Source: Acidobacteriota bacterium
GTDB lineage: Bacteria; Acidobacteriota; Blastocatellia; Pyrinomonadales; Pyrinomonadaceae
DNA length: 58,762 bases
Direction: 5' to 3'
NCBI GenBank assembly: GCA_023391155.1
Contig: JAEWBM010000203.1
Location: 1 to 58,762 of the forward strand
The notes under the pieces are model-generated. The model made no database searches, was not told where the DNA came from, and saw nothing but the letters and a program-made list of their open reading frames with translations. Both the position numbers and the translations under genes were made by a program. Below are positions 7,647 to 16,863 of the stretch, in pieces (position 1 is the stretch's first letter; each line of letters opens with the position of its first letter).

Positions 7647-8324
7647 TCAAATATCCTTGAGCCGCTTTCTCAGCTCTTCACGTCCGCGTGCTATTCGGGA
7701 CTTTACGGTCCCGATACTTATCCCGAGCATTTCGCCGATCTCGAGGTAGCTATGCCCTTCGATGTCGCAGAGCACAACGGCTTCGCGAAAGATCTCGGGG
7801 ATCTCAGCCAGAGCCTGCCGCAGCGAAAGCTCGCGTTCGCGGCGAAGCGTTGCCGCCTCCGGATCCGAACCGGCCGATTCGAGCGTGTCGATCAGCCGCA
7901 GATCGCTCTCACCGAGCGACGCGTCGAGCGAGACCGTACGGTTCCGCTTGCGCCGTTTCCACCATCGGTGGCGGTTTCGCGAATGGTTGATCGCGATGCG
8001 AAAGAGCCAGGTCTTGAGCTCGGAATCGCCACGAAAACTACCGATCGACCTCAACGCACTCAGGAAGGTTTCCTGAAGCAGATCGCCGGCCTCTTCGCGG
8101 TCCTCTGTCAATCGAAAGAGCAGGGCATAGATATCGCCAGAATATCGATCGATCAGGGTGTCGAAGGCGGCCGCGTCGCCGGCAACTAACCGTTCGACAA
8201 ATTCCACATCTGCCGCGGAGCTTTCGAACGTAGATACGGCCGCCGTCGTTGCGGCGGAGAGGCCTTCGTGGTCAATTGATATCGACTTGCTGAAGAGCAT
8301 TTTCCGTATCCTGTTATTTCCCAT
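7647..8324 (-). CDS. ECF-family RNA polymerase sigma factor
   Basis: Up to 225 residues. Sigma region 2 spans about 45-130 (FDTLIDRYSGDIYALLFRL, DLLQETFL, then FRGDSELKTWLFRIAINHSRNR), and region 4 is the C-terminal helix-turn-helix (LPEIFREAVVLCDIEGHSYLEIGEMLGISIGTVKSRI, given in part). There is no C-terminal extra domain. Two starts are possible: the ATG at 8324, or an ATG at 8300 with a better AGGATACGG ribosome site. It directs RNA polymerase to GGAAC/GTC-type promoters, and one such promoter lies just upstream, so it probably activates its own transcription. Its partner is the anti-sigma factor downstream. Confidence 0.93.
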   Translation of the reverse strand: MGNNRIRKMLFSKSISIDHEGLSAATTAAVSTFESSAADVEFVERLVAGDAAAFDTLIDRYSGDIYALLFRLTEDREEAGDLLQETFLSALRSIGSFRGDSELKTWLFRIAINHSRNRHRWWKRRKRNRTVSLDASLGESDLRLIDTLESAGSDPEAATLRRERELSLRQALAEIPEIFREAVVLCDIEGHSYLEIGEMLGISIGTVKSRIARGREELRKRLKDI

Positions 8325-8375
8325 TGGAAAGATCCAAGTACATTCCCGAGACCCGTCGGCACCCGGTTAGTTTAT

Positions 8376-8403
8376 TTAGACACCGCCCGCGGCGATTTGT
8401 TCC
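8376..8403 (-). promoter_or_regulatory. ECF-type promoter of the sigma gene
   Basis: On the minus strand GGAAC (8403-8399) is followed by 17 bases and GTCTAA (8381-8376). This matches the classic ECF/RpoE-class consensus closely. It would start transcription near 8369, giving a leader of about 45-70 bases before the sigma start codon. Confidence 0.65.
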
Positions 8404-8559
8404 CGAAGGCCGAATATTTTTTTCCGATGACCATGCCGGCCAATTCACCGGCGATTGGTTGCTCAACCGTGCGATTTAAGCTAAATTAACACTTTTGAGC
8501 ACTTCGCGATCATCCAATTATATAACGAACGAGCAAGCTAAAATTGCATTTTTTTAATA

Positions 8560-9420
8560 ATGGCAAGAAAGAAGAGACGATTTGAACAGGCACCCGTTGA
8601 GGTGCCGCAACCCGAACCGACCGAGAAACCCCGGTATCAGGACGCGTTTCAGCAGACCGTGGGGCAGCGGTTGGAGGACGCGGGGCGCAAGCTTGAGGGG
8701 CAAGGCCGTAATATCCTGTACGGGCTAGCGGCTCTCGTTGTGCTTGGTATTATCGTCTGGATCATTTATGCCTGGATGGGCCGTTCGAATGCTGAGGCTC
8801 AGACCGCACTGGCCAAAGCGATCGAGACCTCGCAGGCTCCGATCTCGCAAACGGGCACGCCGGCGGGTTCTACCGAAAAGACGTTTCCGACGCAGGCTGA
8901 AAGATCGCAGGCCGCTATCGCCGAGTTCCAGGGCGTTGCCGATAAATTCGGCGGCGAGGTAGCGGAAAAGGCGAAGTATTTCATCGCGATCAACCGGCTA
9001 AAGCTGGACCGCGCTGCGGGCATCCAGGAGCTGCAGGCCCTGAAGGACGAAGGCGGCGAGGTCGGCAGCCTGGCGAAATTTGCGCTTGCACAGGCCCTTA
9101 CAGCAGATGGTAAACTTGATGAGGCGGCAGTGCTTTATCAGGAGCTGATGTCGTCGGGCGACCCGGTCCTTGCTAAAGAGACTATCGGTACCGACCTTGC
9201 CGCTATATATGAGAAGCAAGGCAAGAACGCAGAGGCGGCCGCGGTGCTTTTCGATATCGTCAAGGCGGCCAGCGAGGCGAAGGACGCGGAGGGCAATCCT
9301 ATCCCGCTTAACACGACGGCCCGCGACGCAAAGGAAAAACTTGAACAGCTCGACCCGGAAAAGGCAAAAGAGCTGCCGCAGAGCGAAGCCGTTCCGTCCG
9401 AGCTCCCTTTGGGCTTTTGA
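8560..9420 (+). CDS. Single-pass membrane protein with TPR-like domain (YfgM-like)
   Basis: 286 residues: a basic cytoplasmic N-terminus, one membrane helix at about 52-72 and a periplasmic helical-repeat domain with short TPR-like units (ALAQALTADGKLDEAAVLYQEL and similar). The layout matches YfgM-type ancillary proteins of the Sec translocon or BAM complex, a family known for holding secreted substrates with periplasmic chaperones. The match is by architecture, so the family call is moderate. The gene is preceded by an AT-rich region and followed at 9483 by another TPR membrane protein in the same orientation. Confidence 0.65.
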   Translation: MARKKRRFEQAPVEVPQPEPTEKPRYQDAFQQTVGQRLEDAGRKLEGQGRNILYGLAALVVLGIIVWIIYAWMGRSNAEAQTALAKAIETSQAPISQTGTPAGSTEKTFPTQAERSQAAIAEFQGVADKFGGEVAEKAKYFIAINRLKLDRAAGIQELQALKDEGGEVGSLAKFALAQALTADGKLDEAAVLYQELMSSGDPVLAKETIGTDLAAIYEKQGKNAEAAAVLFDIVKAASEAKDAEGNPIPLNTTARDAKEKLEQLDPEKAKELPQSEAVPSELPLGF

Positions 9421-9482
9421 TCCCCGGGGCCTACCTGCGTAGGCTCTCAACTCCCTTGTAAACGGTGAGAGACCCGGCAGAA

Positions 9483-10859
9483 ATGAATCCGCACGGTTCG
9501 GCGGTAACGCCGTCGCGAGACGCTGCGGCTGTTTCTGTCCGAGTGTCTCCCGGCCCCTACGTCGCGGCCGCATTTTTTCTAACGTTCCTATCCGCATTTC
9601 TAATTTATCTTGAGGTCGACAGCCTGTATGTAGTCGGTATATTTGTCCTGTGGGCTTCCTTGCCGCTGCTGGCGTATCTCGACCGAATCAGGTTTGACGG
9701 CCGCAGGCTGCTGCGGACCGGCCCGGTGCCCTGGGTCTTGCGGCGATTTTTGCGCGTCCATCCGGGATTGAAATTGAAAGACATCGAACAGGTCGACACA
9801 ATGGCGCTGCGCGCGTTCCGTCGTGGCGGCCGCGTCATATATCGATACCGCACGACTTTTCACGGGCACGGAAAGGAATTCACGGTTCTGGGCGGCGGCT
9901 CCGCCTACCGTGAGATGGTCGGACGGATCCTGCCCCTGCTTCCGGATGACGTGCTCGATGCAAGGTCGCTCGAATTAAGGGAATACCTCGCTGACCCGAG
10001 CGAGGTGCGTCTGCGGGCGAACGAGGTGCGGATCCCCTCCGCAGAGGTCCTAGAAACCTCGCTCATCAAGCATCACAAGGGGACGCGGGCTAGGTCGCCT
10101 GAGAAGATCGACGGCGACCCGGCAATGCTAAGGCGGTTGGCGAACGAGCTGAGGGTCTCGGGTGCGCTGCTGCGTGCGATCGAGGCGTTTCGCAGGGCCG
10201 TCATCTTGGCCCCGAAGGACGGGTGGCTGCTCTATGATTTTGCCCGCTGCCTCATATCGTACTCCGCCGCTCGTCGTGATGCCCCGCTCGAGCGGAGGGC
10301 ACGCGCGATGATGCGGCTTGCCGAACGGCGTGCCGGTGACGATCCGGAGCTGCTGAACCGCATCGGCGAAAGCTATTTTCAGATCGGAGATTGGGACCGG
10401 GCCGCTTCGGTCTTCAAGAGAGCTACTGAAAGGGTCGGCGAAAGCTTTCGGTCGCTGCGTGGCCTGGCCGAGATCGCGCTTCGCGAAGGTAAGATCGCCC
10501 ATGTGATCCACAATTTTGCAGCCGCCAATCGACTGGCAGACACCGCCGCACTTCGCCGGTGGACACAGCGCGAGGTCGAATATTTCTCTCGCCTCAATGA
10601 GGACGAGGAATACATGGACCTTGAGGTGAGCCGCGTAAATCTGCTCGAAAAGCTCATTCGCGGACGCCGGACGTCGATGCGGATCACACTGCTCGCCGTT
10701 CCCGTGATCGTCCTGGGGATCTTGCTTGATGACACGCTTATCGCGAACATCGGTTGGGGCGTGGCGTGGGCAGGTGCGGGCTTTTGGATCGCACTGTTGA
10801 TCGGGCGGAAGATGCTCGAATCTCGTATTCCTTTCGATATATTTGACCGCGAGCGCTAG
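9483..10859 (+). CDS. Polytopic membrane protein with TPR units
   Basis: 458 residues from the ATG at 9483; a GTG at 9465 would add six. Two membrane helices near the N-terminus (about 20-65) precede a beta-rich cytoplasmic segment resembling a bacterial PH-like domain (about 70-160, weak). A helical region with TPR units follows (AIEAFRRAVILAPKDG and a second unit with GESYFQIGDWDRAASVF), and two more helices lie near the C-terminus. No enzymatic motif is seen. Function unknown. A hairpin follows the stop, shared with the convergent ATP-grasp gene. Confidence 0.65.
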   Translation: MNPHGSAVTPSRDAAAVSVRVSPGPYVAAAFFLTFLSAFLIYLEVDSLYVVGIFVLWASLPLLAYLDRIRFDGRRLLRTGPVPWVLRRFLRVHPGLKLKDIEQVDTMALRAFRRGGRVIYRYRTTFHGHGKEFTVLGGGSAYREMVGRILPLLPDDVLDARSLELREYLADPSEVRLRANEVRIPSAEVLETSLIKHHKGTRARSPEKIDGDPAMLRRLANELRVSGALLRAIEAFRRAVILAPKDGWLLYDFARCLISYSAARRDAPLERRARAMMRLAERRAGDDPELLNRIGESYFQIGDWDRAASVFKRATERVGESFRSLRGLAEIALREGKIAHVIHNFAAANRLADTAALRRWTQREVEYFSRLNEDEEYMDLEVSRVNLLEKLIRGRRTSMRITLLAVPVIVLGILLDDTLIANIGWGVAWAGAGFWIALLIGRKMLESRIPFDIFDRER

Positions 10860-10861
10860 AA

Positions 10862-10886
10862 CGGCCGCCCCGAATAGAAGCGGCCG
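10862..10886. terminator. Hairpin between convergent genes
   Basis: CGGCCGC (10862-10868) and GCGGCCG (10880-10886) form a GC-rich stem between the convergent stops at 10859 and 10910. Neither side has a clean T run, so it is at best a weak bidirectional terminator. Confidence 0.4.
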
Positions 10887-10909
10887 GCCCAGGTTCTAAT
10901 CATTTCTCA

Positions 10910-11962
10910 TTATTTCTTGGTACCGGCGCTGCGGGCTTTCGGGGCCTTTGCGGCTGCCTTTTTTTTCACTGCTTTCTTTGCCGCCGGTGCGTCGGATTTT
11001 GCCGCCGCACGCTTTTTCGGTCTCTGAGCCGGCGCCAATTGTTTGGCCCAGCCATACTGGGGCGTTTCAAATCCCGATTCCAACTTCTTCAGGATAAAGT
11101 CCGTCATCTCGTTGACGATCCAGTTGTGGTTGTATTCGCCGACCGAGGCTAGTTCCGCATCGGGTGCCGGATTCATAAAGTCGATGGCATAAGGCACGCC
11201 GTCTTTGATCGCGAATTCGACAGTGTTGAGGTCATAGCCCAATGCCTTACAGAGCGTGATCACATCGCGTTCGACGCGGGCGTGAACCTCGGGCGTGAGA
11301 TAATTCTCGACGTTGACGTATTGCATTCCCGACATATACGGCTTTGACGGATCGTAGGGCATGATCAGAACCTTCTCGCGGCCGACACAGTAGCAGCGGA
11401 CGAAATGGTCGTATTCGATCCCTTCCTGCAGCGTCATGCACAAGGTGCCCGACTGGTTGTATTCCTGCCAAAGTTCCTCGAGCGAATTCACCTTTGAAAC
11501 ATTCTTCCAGCCGCCGCCGTCGTGGGGTTTCAGGAATGCGGGGAAGCCGACATACTCGACGATACCTTCCCAGTCGATCGGGAATTCGAGATTGCGAAGG
11601 CTGTCGCTGACGATGTCCTTAATATAGGCGTGCTGCGGCAGCAGGACCGTTTTCGGGATCGCGACGCCGAGCTTTGCACCGAGGCAGTAATTAAAGAACT
11701 TGTCATCGGCCGACCACCAGAACGGGTCGTTGATAATATAGGTGCCCTCGAGCGCCATGCGCTTGAGCATCGCTCGGTAGTAAGGGACCTCGTGAGAGAT
11801 GCGGTCGATGATAATGTCGTACTTCCTTGGTTCTTCCAGGCGAATGCCGCCGACCTTTATCATCTCGGCCACGACCTTGCCGCCGCCCTTTTCGTTGACG
11901 CTGTTGATTATCGATTCCGGGAACGTTACCTCGCGTCCCGCCAAAATTCCAACTCGTTTCAT
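10910..11962 (-). CDS. RimK-like ATP-grasp ligase with lysine-rich tail
   Basis: 350 residues. About 1-310 form an ATP-grasp fold: an N-terminal Rossmann-like part (RVGILAGRE), the central domain with FPAFLKPHDGGGWKNV as the phosphate/ATP-binding strand and loop, and VEFAIKDG...IDFMNPAPD near the end, supplying the Glu/Asn that bind magnesium. Such enzymes join a carboxylate to an amine or thiol through an acyl phosphate; the substrate cannot be predicted. Residues from about 313 on are Lys/Ala/Pro-rich (AAKKAVKKKAAAKAPK), like a histone H1 tail, suggesting binding to nucleic acid or another polyanion. A second, permuted ATP-grasp enzyme lies at 15323. Confidence 0.8.
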   Translation of the reverse strand: MKRVGILAGREVTFPESIINSVNEKGGGKVVAEMIKVGGIRLEEPRKYDIIIDRISHEVPYYRAMLKRMALEGTYIINDPFWWSADDKFFNYCLGAKLGVAIPKTVLLPQHAYIKDIVSDSLRNLEFPIDWEGIVEYVGFPAFLKPHDGGGWKNVSKVNSLEELWQEYNQSGTLCMTLQEGIEYDHFVRCYCVGREKVLIMPYDPSKPYMSGMQYVNVENYLTPEVHARVERDVITLCKALGYDLNTVEFAIKDGVPYAIDFMNPAPDAELASVGEYNHNWIVNEMTDFILKKLESGFETPQYGWAKQLAPAQRPKKRAAAKSDAPAAKKAVKKKAAAKAPKARSAGTKK

Positions 11963-12177
11963 AATGTTATTAATGCACTCTAAAGATAAAAATTATGTCT
12001 GATCCAAAACTCCCAATTCTAAAAGATTCACTCGCCGCGGGCAAGACAACATCTCTGTTGCGTAAACATCCTTTAACATAGTATTCTATTTAAGTCGCTG
12101 CCCGCTCGGGTTACGGCAAAGCCAACAATTCCGCGATCCCGCGACTTCTGCCCCAGATCTAAATTCGAACAATTCCT

Positions 12178-13425
12178 ATGGATACTGCTCCGACCCACGT
12201 TAATACCGCGCCGGCCTCGCAGCCCCAGGGCAATGCAGAGGCGTTTCACAATGTTCTAAAGCGAATGCTTGCGGTTGACAGCCGCGTAAGCGACCTCATC
12301 TTTTCACCCGGCCGGCCGCCCCAGATCGAACTCTCCGGCGATCTGCAGGGGGTTCAGATCCCGGGCTTGGAGAAACTGACAGCGCCGCAGATAAAGGCGA
12401 TGTCCGATCTGATGCTGTTAGGGAATGAGACGGGACTCGAATCTCTCGAGAAGAAGGGATCGGCCGACATTTCGTACAGCGTGCCGGGCACCTGCCGCTT
12501 CCGTGTAAATATATTCAAACAGCGCGGGTCGCACGCCATCGTAATGCGTGTGATCCCGACCAAGCCGCCCAACTGGTCCGACCTGCAATTACCTGAAGCG
12601 GTCAGAAATGTTTCGGAGCTGAAGAACGGCCTGGTGCTTGTGACCGGGCCCACGGGCTCGGGTAAATCTACGACGCTGGCCGCAGTGATTGACCTGATCA
12701 ACTCAACGAAAAAGTATCACGTCGTCACCATCGAAGACCCGATCGAGTTCATGCACGAACATAAGCTCAGCACGATTCACCAGCGCGAGCTGCACTCGGA
12801 CACGCCGGATTTCGCTCTGGCGCTGCGGGCCGCTCTGCGGCAGGCGCCGAAGGTGATCCTCGTGGGCGAGATGCGTGACCGCGAGACTATCGAGGTGGCG
12901 ATGGAGGCCGCCGAGACGGGCCACTTAGTGCTCTCGACCCTTCACACCATTGACGCCGCAAAGACGATCGACCGCATCATCGGCGTTTTTCCGAAGATCG
13001 AAGAGGCGGCGATCCGCACACGGCTTTCACAGTCTTTCCGCCGCATTATTTCGCAGCGGCTTATGCCCAAGGTCGGTGGAGGACGCGTCGCTGCCATCGA
13101 GATACTGGTCTCAAATTCTCGTACCCGCGAGTACATTGAAAAGGGCGAGAAAGAAGGCCGGTCGATCACCGATGCGATGAATGACGGTGCGATCGAAGGG
13201 ATGCAGACCTTTGACGTCGAGCTTGAGAAACTGATCCGCGCGGGGACGATCACCAAAGAAACGGGGCTGGCCTACGCGTCGAATGCCAATAATCTGAGGC
13301 TGGCGATCAGCGATCTCGACGAGCCGACATTACAGGCTGAGGGGGTTATCGAAATGGACGAACCGGCAACAACTGCGGCGCCGACGCGGCCGGATATGCC
13401 GGAGATAGAAGGATTCGAAAGATAA
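12178..13425 (+). CDS. pilT: PilT/PilU-family type IV pilus retraction ATPase
   Basis: 415 residues. Walker A GPTGSGKST at 157-165, Asp box TIEDPIEF near 184-191, Walker B ILVGEMRD at 227-234 and His box STLHTIDA at 253-260 identify a hexameric secretion-superfamily ATPase. Length and motifs fit PilT/PilU, which power pilus retraction; the GspE N-terminal domain and zinc cysteines of PilB are absent. The acidic Pro/Ala-rich tail of about 45 residues is longer than in standard PilT. It stands alone here; pilC and pilB are about 41 kb away. Its stop is directly adjacent to that of the convergent gene. Confidence 0.9.
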   Translation: MDTAPTHVNTAPASQPQGNAEAFHNVLKRMLAVDSRVSDLIFSPGRPPQIELSGDLQGVQIPGLEKLTAPQIKAMSDLMLLGNETGLESLEKKGSADISYSVPGTCRFRVNIFKQRGSHAIVMRVIPTKPPNWSDLQLPEAVRNVSELKNGLVLVTGPTGSGKSTTLAAVIDLINSTKKYHVVTIEDPIEFMHEHKLSTIHQRELHSDTPDFALALRAALRQAPKVILVGEMRDRETIEVAMEAAETGHLVLSTLHTIDAAKTIDRIIGVFPKIEEAAIRTRLSQSFRRIISQRLMPKVGGGRVAAIEILVSNSRTREYIEKGEKEGRSITDAMNDGAIEGMQTFDVELEKLIRAGTITKETGLAYASNANNLRLAISDLDEPTLQAEGVIEMDEPATTAAPTRPDMPEIEGFER

Positions 13426-14274
13426 TTATTTGGAGGTCGGGAGCAGTTCGTAATTGCCCATCTCGCGGTTGTAGGCGTCGAGCTGGCCGACGGAATCCGC
13501 CGTAGCGTCGAGCATCTGCTTGGTCATCGCGATGGAATCTGAGAGCTGTTCGAAATCGAGCAGCGAGAACTTCTCGGGCGTAGACATCGTGACGATCTCG
13601 TCGTTGAGATAGCTGAAGAAATTTTCGATCGACTGAAGCTGGCCCTCGACGAGCTTTACGCTCCGCTCGATCTCGTCGAACGAGGCGATGCGGCGTTTGA
13701 GGATCTCGACGTTGGTCTGCTGGATGGCACGGGTCTTATCGTCGGTCGCGCTTTCCGCGGCACGATAGGCTTGCGAGAGCTGATTATGGACCGCCTGGCG
13801 GTTGATGGATTTTAAGTGCTGTTTGCGACGCCGATAAACATCGAGCAGATCGACGAAATCTTCCCAACGCTGGTCGAGCGTGCGGAGATTAGCGGGGAGG
13901 GAACCCGCACCCGTGAATTTTTTGTAATTGTCCTGGATCTTTTCCTTAAGCCAGCGAAGATATTCGACGGCCTCGCGTTCACGCGGCGTGAATGACTTGA
14001 TCAGTTTTTCACGGGCGGCCCGGCTTAGCTGGAAAAGCCGCTCCTTTTCACGCTTCTGAACCATCTGCCGATAGAAGGGCAGATTGGGGACGATCAGGAT
14101 ATACGCCATCTCGGCGATCAGGGCGATCAGCAGCGGAATTACGCTTCCCGTATAGGCCGCGGCAACGGCAAACCCGGCCAGCCCCCAAAAGTTCACCGGT
14201 TCCTTTACGGCCTCTTTCAGGTAGCTGGAATTAAATCGTTCTAAATTCTGCTGGTATTTCGCCAGGTCTGCCAT
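13426..14274 (-). CDS. Coiled-coil membrane protein next to pspA
   Basis: 282 residues. Two hydrophobic segments (about 27-46 and 48-66) sit near the N-terminus, followed by about 200 residues of charged, heptad-rich helix with no enzymatic motif. It starts 45 bases after the stop of the PspA gene in the same orientation, so the two are probably one operon. A role as a membrane anchor or partner of PspA is plausible but is inference from context. I recognise no named family. Confidence 0.7.
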   Translation of the reverse strand: MADLAKYQQNLERFNSSYLKEAVKEPVNFWGLAGFAVAAAYTGSVIPLLIALIAEMAYILIVPNLPFYRQMVQKREKERLFQLSRAAREKLIKSFTPREREAVEYLRWLKEKIQDNYKKFTGAGSLPANLRTLDQRWEDFVDLLDVYRRRKQHLKSINRQAVHNQLSQAYRAAESATDDKTRAIQQTNVEILKRRIASFDEIERSVKLVEGQLQSIENFFSYLNDEIVTMSTPEKFSLLDFEQLSDSIAMTKQMLDATADSVGQLDAYNREMGNYELLPTSK

Positions 14275-14319
14275 ATAAGTCTAGATGCCGCAAATCGGGA
14301 ACGCGTTCGAAGCGATTCT

Positions 14320-15111
14320 TTAGTTGTGAGTGCTCGCCTCGGTGGATTCGGCATCGATCACGTCCGCATCGCTTTCCGCTTCAGGCGCCGCCTCATCGCC
14401 GGCAGTGATCTGTTTGCCCGACGCGTTTCCGCCACCGGCGCCGAGAAGGCCCATCTGCTGTTTATATTCGAGCAGCTTGTCGTGAAGCTGAATGTCCATC
14501 GCCTCGCGCTCGATGTCGGCCATCTGAGCGTCGACGGTACTCGAACCGAGCTGAAGTTTTGCCTCGGCGGCCGCGACACGGCGGTCGATCTTTTCGCGCA
14601 TCTCGTTAAAGGTGGATGCGTCGTCGCCGATGTTAAAGGTCTCCATCGTCTGGGCAAGCTGCTCCTGAAGCTTGGCCTGCTTTGCGGCGGAGATAAGCTG
14701 CATCGCCTCGGCGGTGCGCTTTTTCATATTGAGGACATAATTGTCCCGTGCCTTTAATGCCTGCTGCGAAGCAAGGGAAGCGTGCTCGAGCTGTGCCGAG
14801 GTGCGCTCGCGGTCGAGCTGTGCTTGCTGAAGCTGACCGATATAAGCTGTGGCGATATCGTCGCGGCCCATCTTAACGGCCGCCTTGATCTTTGAATCGA
14901 GGTCGACGACCTGTTTCTCTAGATTTTCGTGATTCTTCTGAAGCAGCCGTTCGGTTGCCATCACCTGCGCCACTGAATTGTTCAGCTCAGGCACGCGGTC
15001 GCGCATGTCGCGAATTGTCTGCTGCAATACGAGCTCCGGATTCTCGATCTTGTCGAGAGCGGCTCCGGTACCGGCACGAAAGATCCTCGTTATTCTCTGC
15101 CACAATCCCAT
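14320..15111 (-). CDS. pspA: PspA/IM30-family membrane-remodelling protein
   Basis: 263 residues, almost wholly coiled coil. The N-terminus MGLWQRITRIFRAG is the amphipathic membrane-binding helix of the family, followed by the typical LDKIENPELVLQQTIRDM and the long hairpin helices. The last 40 residues are an acidic, Gly/Ala-rich extension. PspA/Vipp1 proteins assemble on stressed inner membranes and keep the proton gradient intact. No pspF, pspB or pspC is nearby; the coiled-coil membrane protein downstream may take the partner role. Confidence 0.9.
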   Translation of the reverse strand: MGLWQRITRIFRAGTGAALDKIENPELVLQQTIRDMRDRVPELNNSVAQVMATERLLQKNHENLEKQVVDLDSKIKAAVKMGRDDIATAYIGQLQQAQLDRERTSAQLEHASLASQQALKARDNYVLNMKKRTAEAMQLISAAKQAKLQEQLAQTMETFNIGDDASTFNEMREKIDRRVAAAEAKLQLGSSTVDAQMADIEREAMDIQLHDKLLEYKQQMGLLGAGGGNASGKQITAGDEAAPEAESDADVIDAESTEASTHN

Positions 15112-15322
15112 GTTTTAAAGTTCAGCTCCTAAAAAAGTTTAAACCTCTATTGCTTCCCCGATTCTCTACGATATCACAATTAGAGAAGTTGCATTTTACC
15201 AACAAAGTATATACCAAAGCGGTTCAAATGGATACCGAGGTTTGCGGCACGGCGGTCTCACAATTGGGCAATCGGCAAAATTGGTTTACATTATTACCGA
15301 CACTCCGTCCCTGAGCCCACTT

Positions 15323-16681
15323 ATGGAAGACCACATAACCCGGAAGGCCCGCGAACTTGACGAACTTTTGCTCGCCCAACACGGTGATGACGCAGCATTG
15401 TTTGAGGAACTCGACGGCGCCCAGCTTGAATTCGGCGTCGTTTCAGATACCCGTCCGATCTCTCCGTTCCTAAGGCCGCAACTGATGTCGCGAGAGACGT
15501 ATGCCGGAATCGTCCGGGCGGCCGAGGTGCTCTTCATCGCATTTGAAAAAATGGCAAAGGCGGCGCTCGAGGACGCGGACATAATGTCGCTGCTGGCCCT
15601 CACCGAACGCGAAGAGCGTTACGCCCGTATCGATCCCGGCTATCCCGAGGTCTGTAACTCCAGCCGGCTGGATGCGTTTCTGGACGGAGACAGCTTTAAG
15701 TTCCTTGAATACAACGGCGAAACCCCGGCGGGGATCACGGATCAGATCCAGATCGAGAAGGTGCTGGCCTATATCCCGGAGGTTCAGGAGTTTTTTAGGG
15801 ACAATCGGATCTGGCTGCCGAGGCCGCATCGGCGCTTGCTGGAAGGGCTGGTCGGAGCTTATCGCGACGGCGGCAGCGAAAAGAAAAAGCCGAACATCGC
15901 CATCGTGGATTGGCCGGGCGTTTCCACATATGCTGAATTCGAGGTCCTGAAGGAGTATTTCGAGCTAGAAGGCTTCACGACGATAATCACGGAGCCGGAT
16001 GCCCTCGATTACGACGGACGTACTCTCACGGCCGAGGGCATCGAGGTGGATATTTTCTACAAACGTGTCCTCATCCATGAATTCTTTGACCGTTATTCGG
16101 ACGATCATCCGCTGCTGCGAGCCTACTCTGACGGCAACATCTGCATGGCAAACTCGTTCCGGACCAAGATCCCGCACAAAAAAGCGAGCTTTGCCGTTTT
16201 GCAGGATCCGCGTTGGGCAGGGCTCTTTACGGATGAAGAACATGATATGATCCGGCGGCATCTGCCGTGGACCCGCCGTGTTTTGGAAGGCCGCGTCGAT
16301 TTTGAGGGAGAGGGTCACGAACTCACCGGGCTCCTTCGTGCTCATCGGGAAAAATTTCTGCTCAAGCCCAATGACGATTACGGCGGAAGCGGCATCATAG
16401 TCGGGTGGGAAAGCAGCGAGAGCGAATGGGATGACGCGATAGAGCGGGCTCTTGCGGAGCCGTATATCGTTCAACAGCGTGCCGCGGTCGAAAAGGCCTG
16501 GTTCCCGATGTATGACGGAGAGCGTGCCGAGATGCAGGAACTCTTGATCGATTTCGACCCGTTCCTTTTCCGCGGAAAGGCCGAGGGCGGTCTCGTCCGG
16601 TTGTCACCGCAATCGCTGGTAAATGTTGCTGCCGGCGGCGGCGAGGCAGCACTTGCCGTGATCGAGCCCGTTCGTGCATAG
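15323..16681 (+). CDS. Circularly permuted ATP-grasp enzyme
   Basis: 452 residues from the ATG at 15323; a TTG at 15242 would add 27 residues of no obvious worth. C-terminal motifs match the circularly permuted ATP-grasp families: NSFRTKIPHKKASFAVL, LKPNDDYGGSGIIVGW as the nucleotide-binding glycine loop, YIVQQR as the hinge, and LSPQSLVNVAAGGG at the end. Relatives form amide bonds in peptide, glutathionylspermidine-like or capsule chemistry, and many have unknown products. No partner transglutaminase or alpha-E gene is adjacent. Together with the ligase at 10910 there are two ATP-grasp genes within 6 kb. Confidence 0.75.
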   Translation: MEDHITRKARELDELLLAQHGDDAALFEELDGAQLEFGVVSDTRPISPFLRPQLMSRETYAGIVRAAEVLFIAFEKMAKAALEDADIMSLLALTEREERYARIDPGYPEVCNSSRLDAFLDGDSFKFLEYNGETPAGITDQIQIEKVLAYIPEVQEFFRDNRIWLPRPHRRLLEGLVGAYRDGGSEKKKPNIAIVDWPGVSTYAEFEVLKEYFELEGFTTIITEPDALDYDGRTLTAEGIEVDIFYKRVLIHEFFDRYSDDHPLLRAYSDGNICMANSFRTKIPHKKASFAVLQDPRWAGLFTDEEHDMIRRHLPWTRRVLEGRVDFEGEGHELTGLLRAHREKFLLKPNDDYGGSGIIVGWESSESEWDDAIERALAEPYIVQQRAAVEKAWFPMYDGERAEMQELLIDFDPFLFRGKAEGGLVRLSPQSLVNVAAGGGEAALAVIEPVRA

Positions 16682-16863
16682 GTTGCCGTCCGCAGCGGCG
16701 ATCCGCGTCTAAATCAAACGACAACTGAAGTTATTTCATCGCGGCGTGCAAGCCCGGGGGCAGGCGGCCGTTCAAATACCAGCGAACGCCGACGGCGACG
16801 CAATAAAAAAAGTTTGGGCCGGGCTCACCACCTTCGCGGCCTTGATGAGGTCTTAAAGAGCAA

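Noticed and set aside
12058..12087. TTGCGT and TATTCT, 18 bases apart, as pilT promoter
   Set aside because: Plausible but weak and about 90 bases from the start; not listed as a feature.
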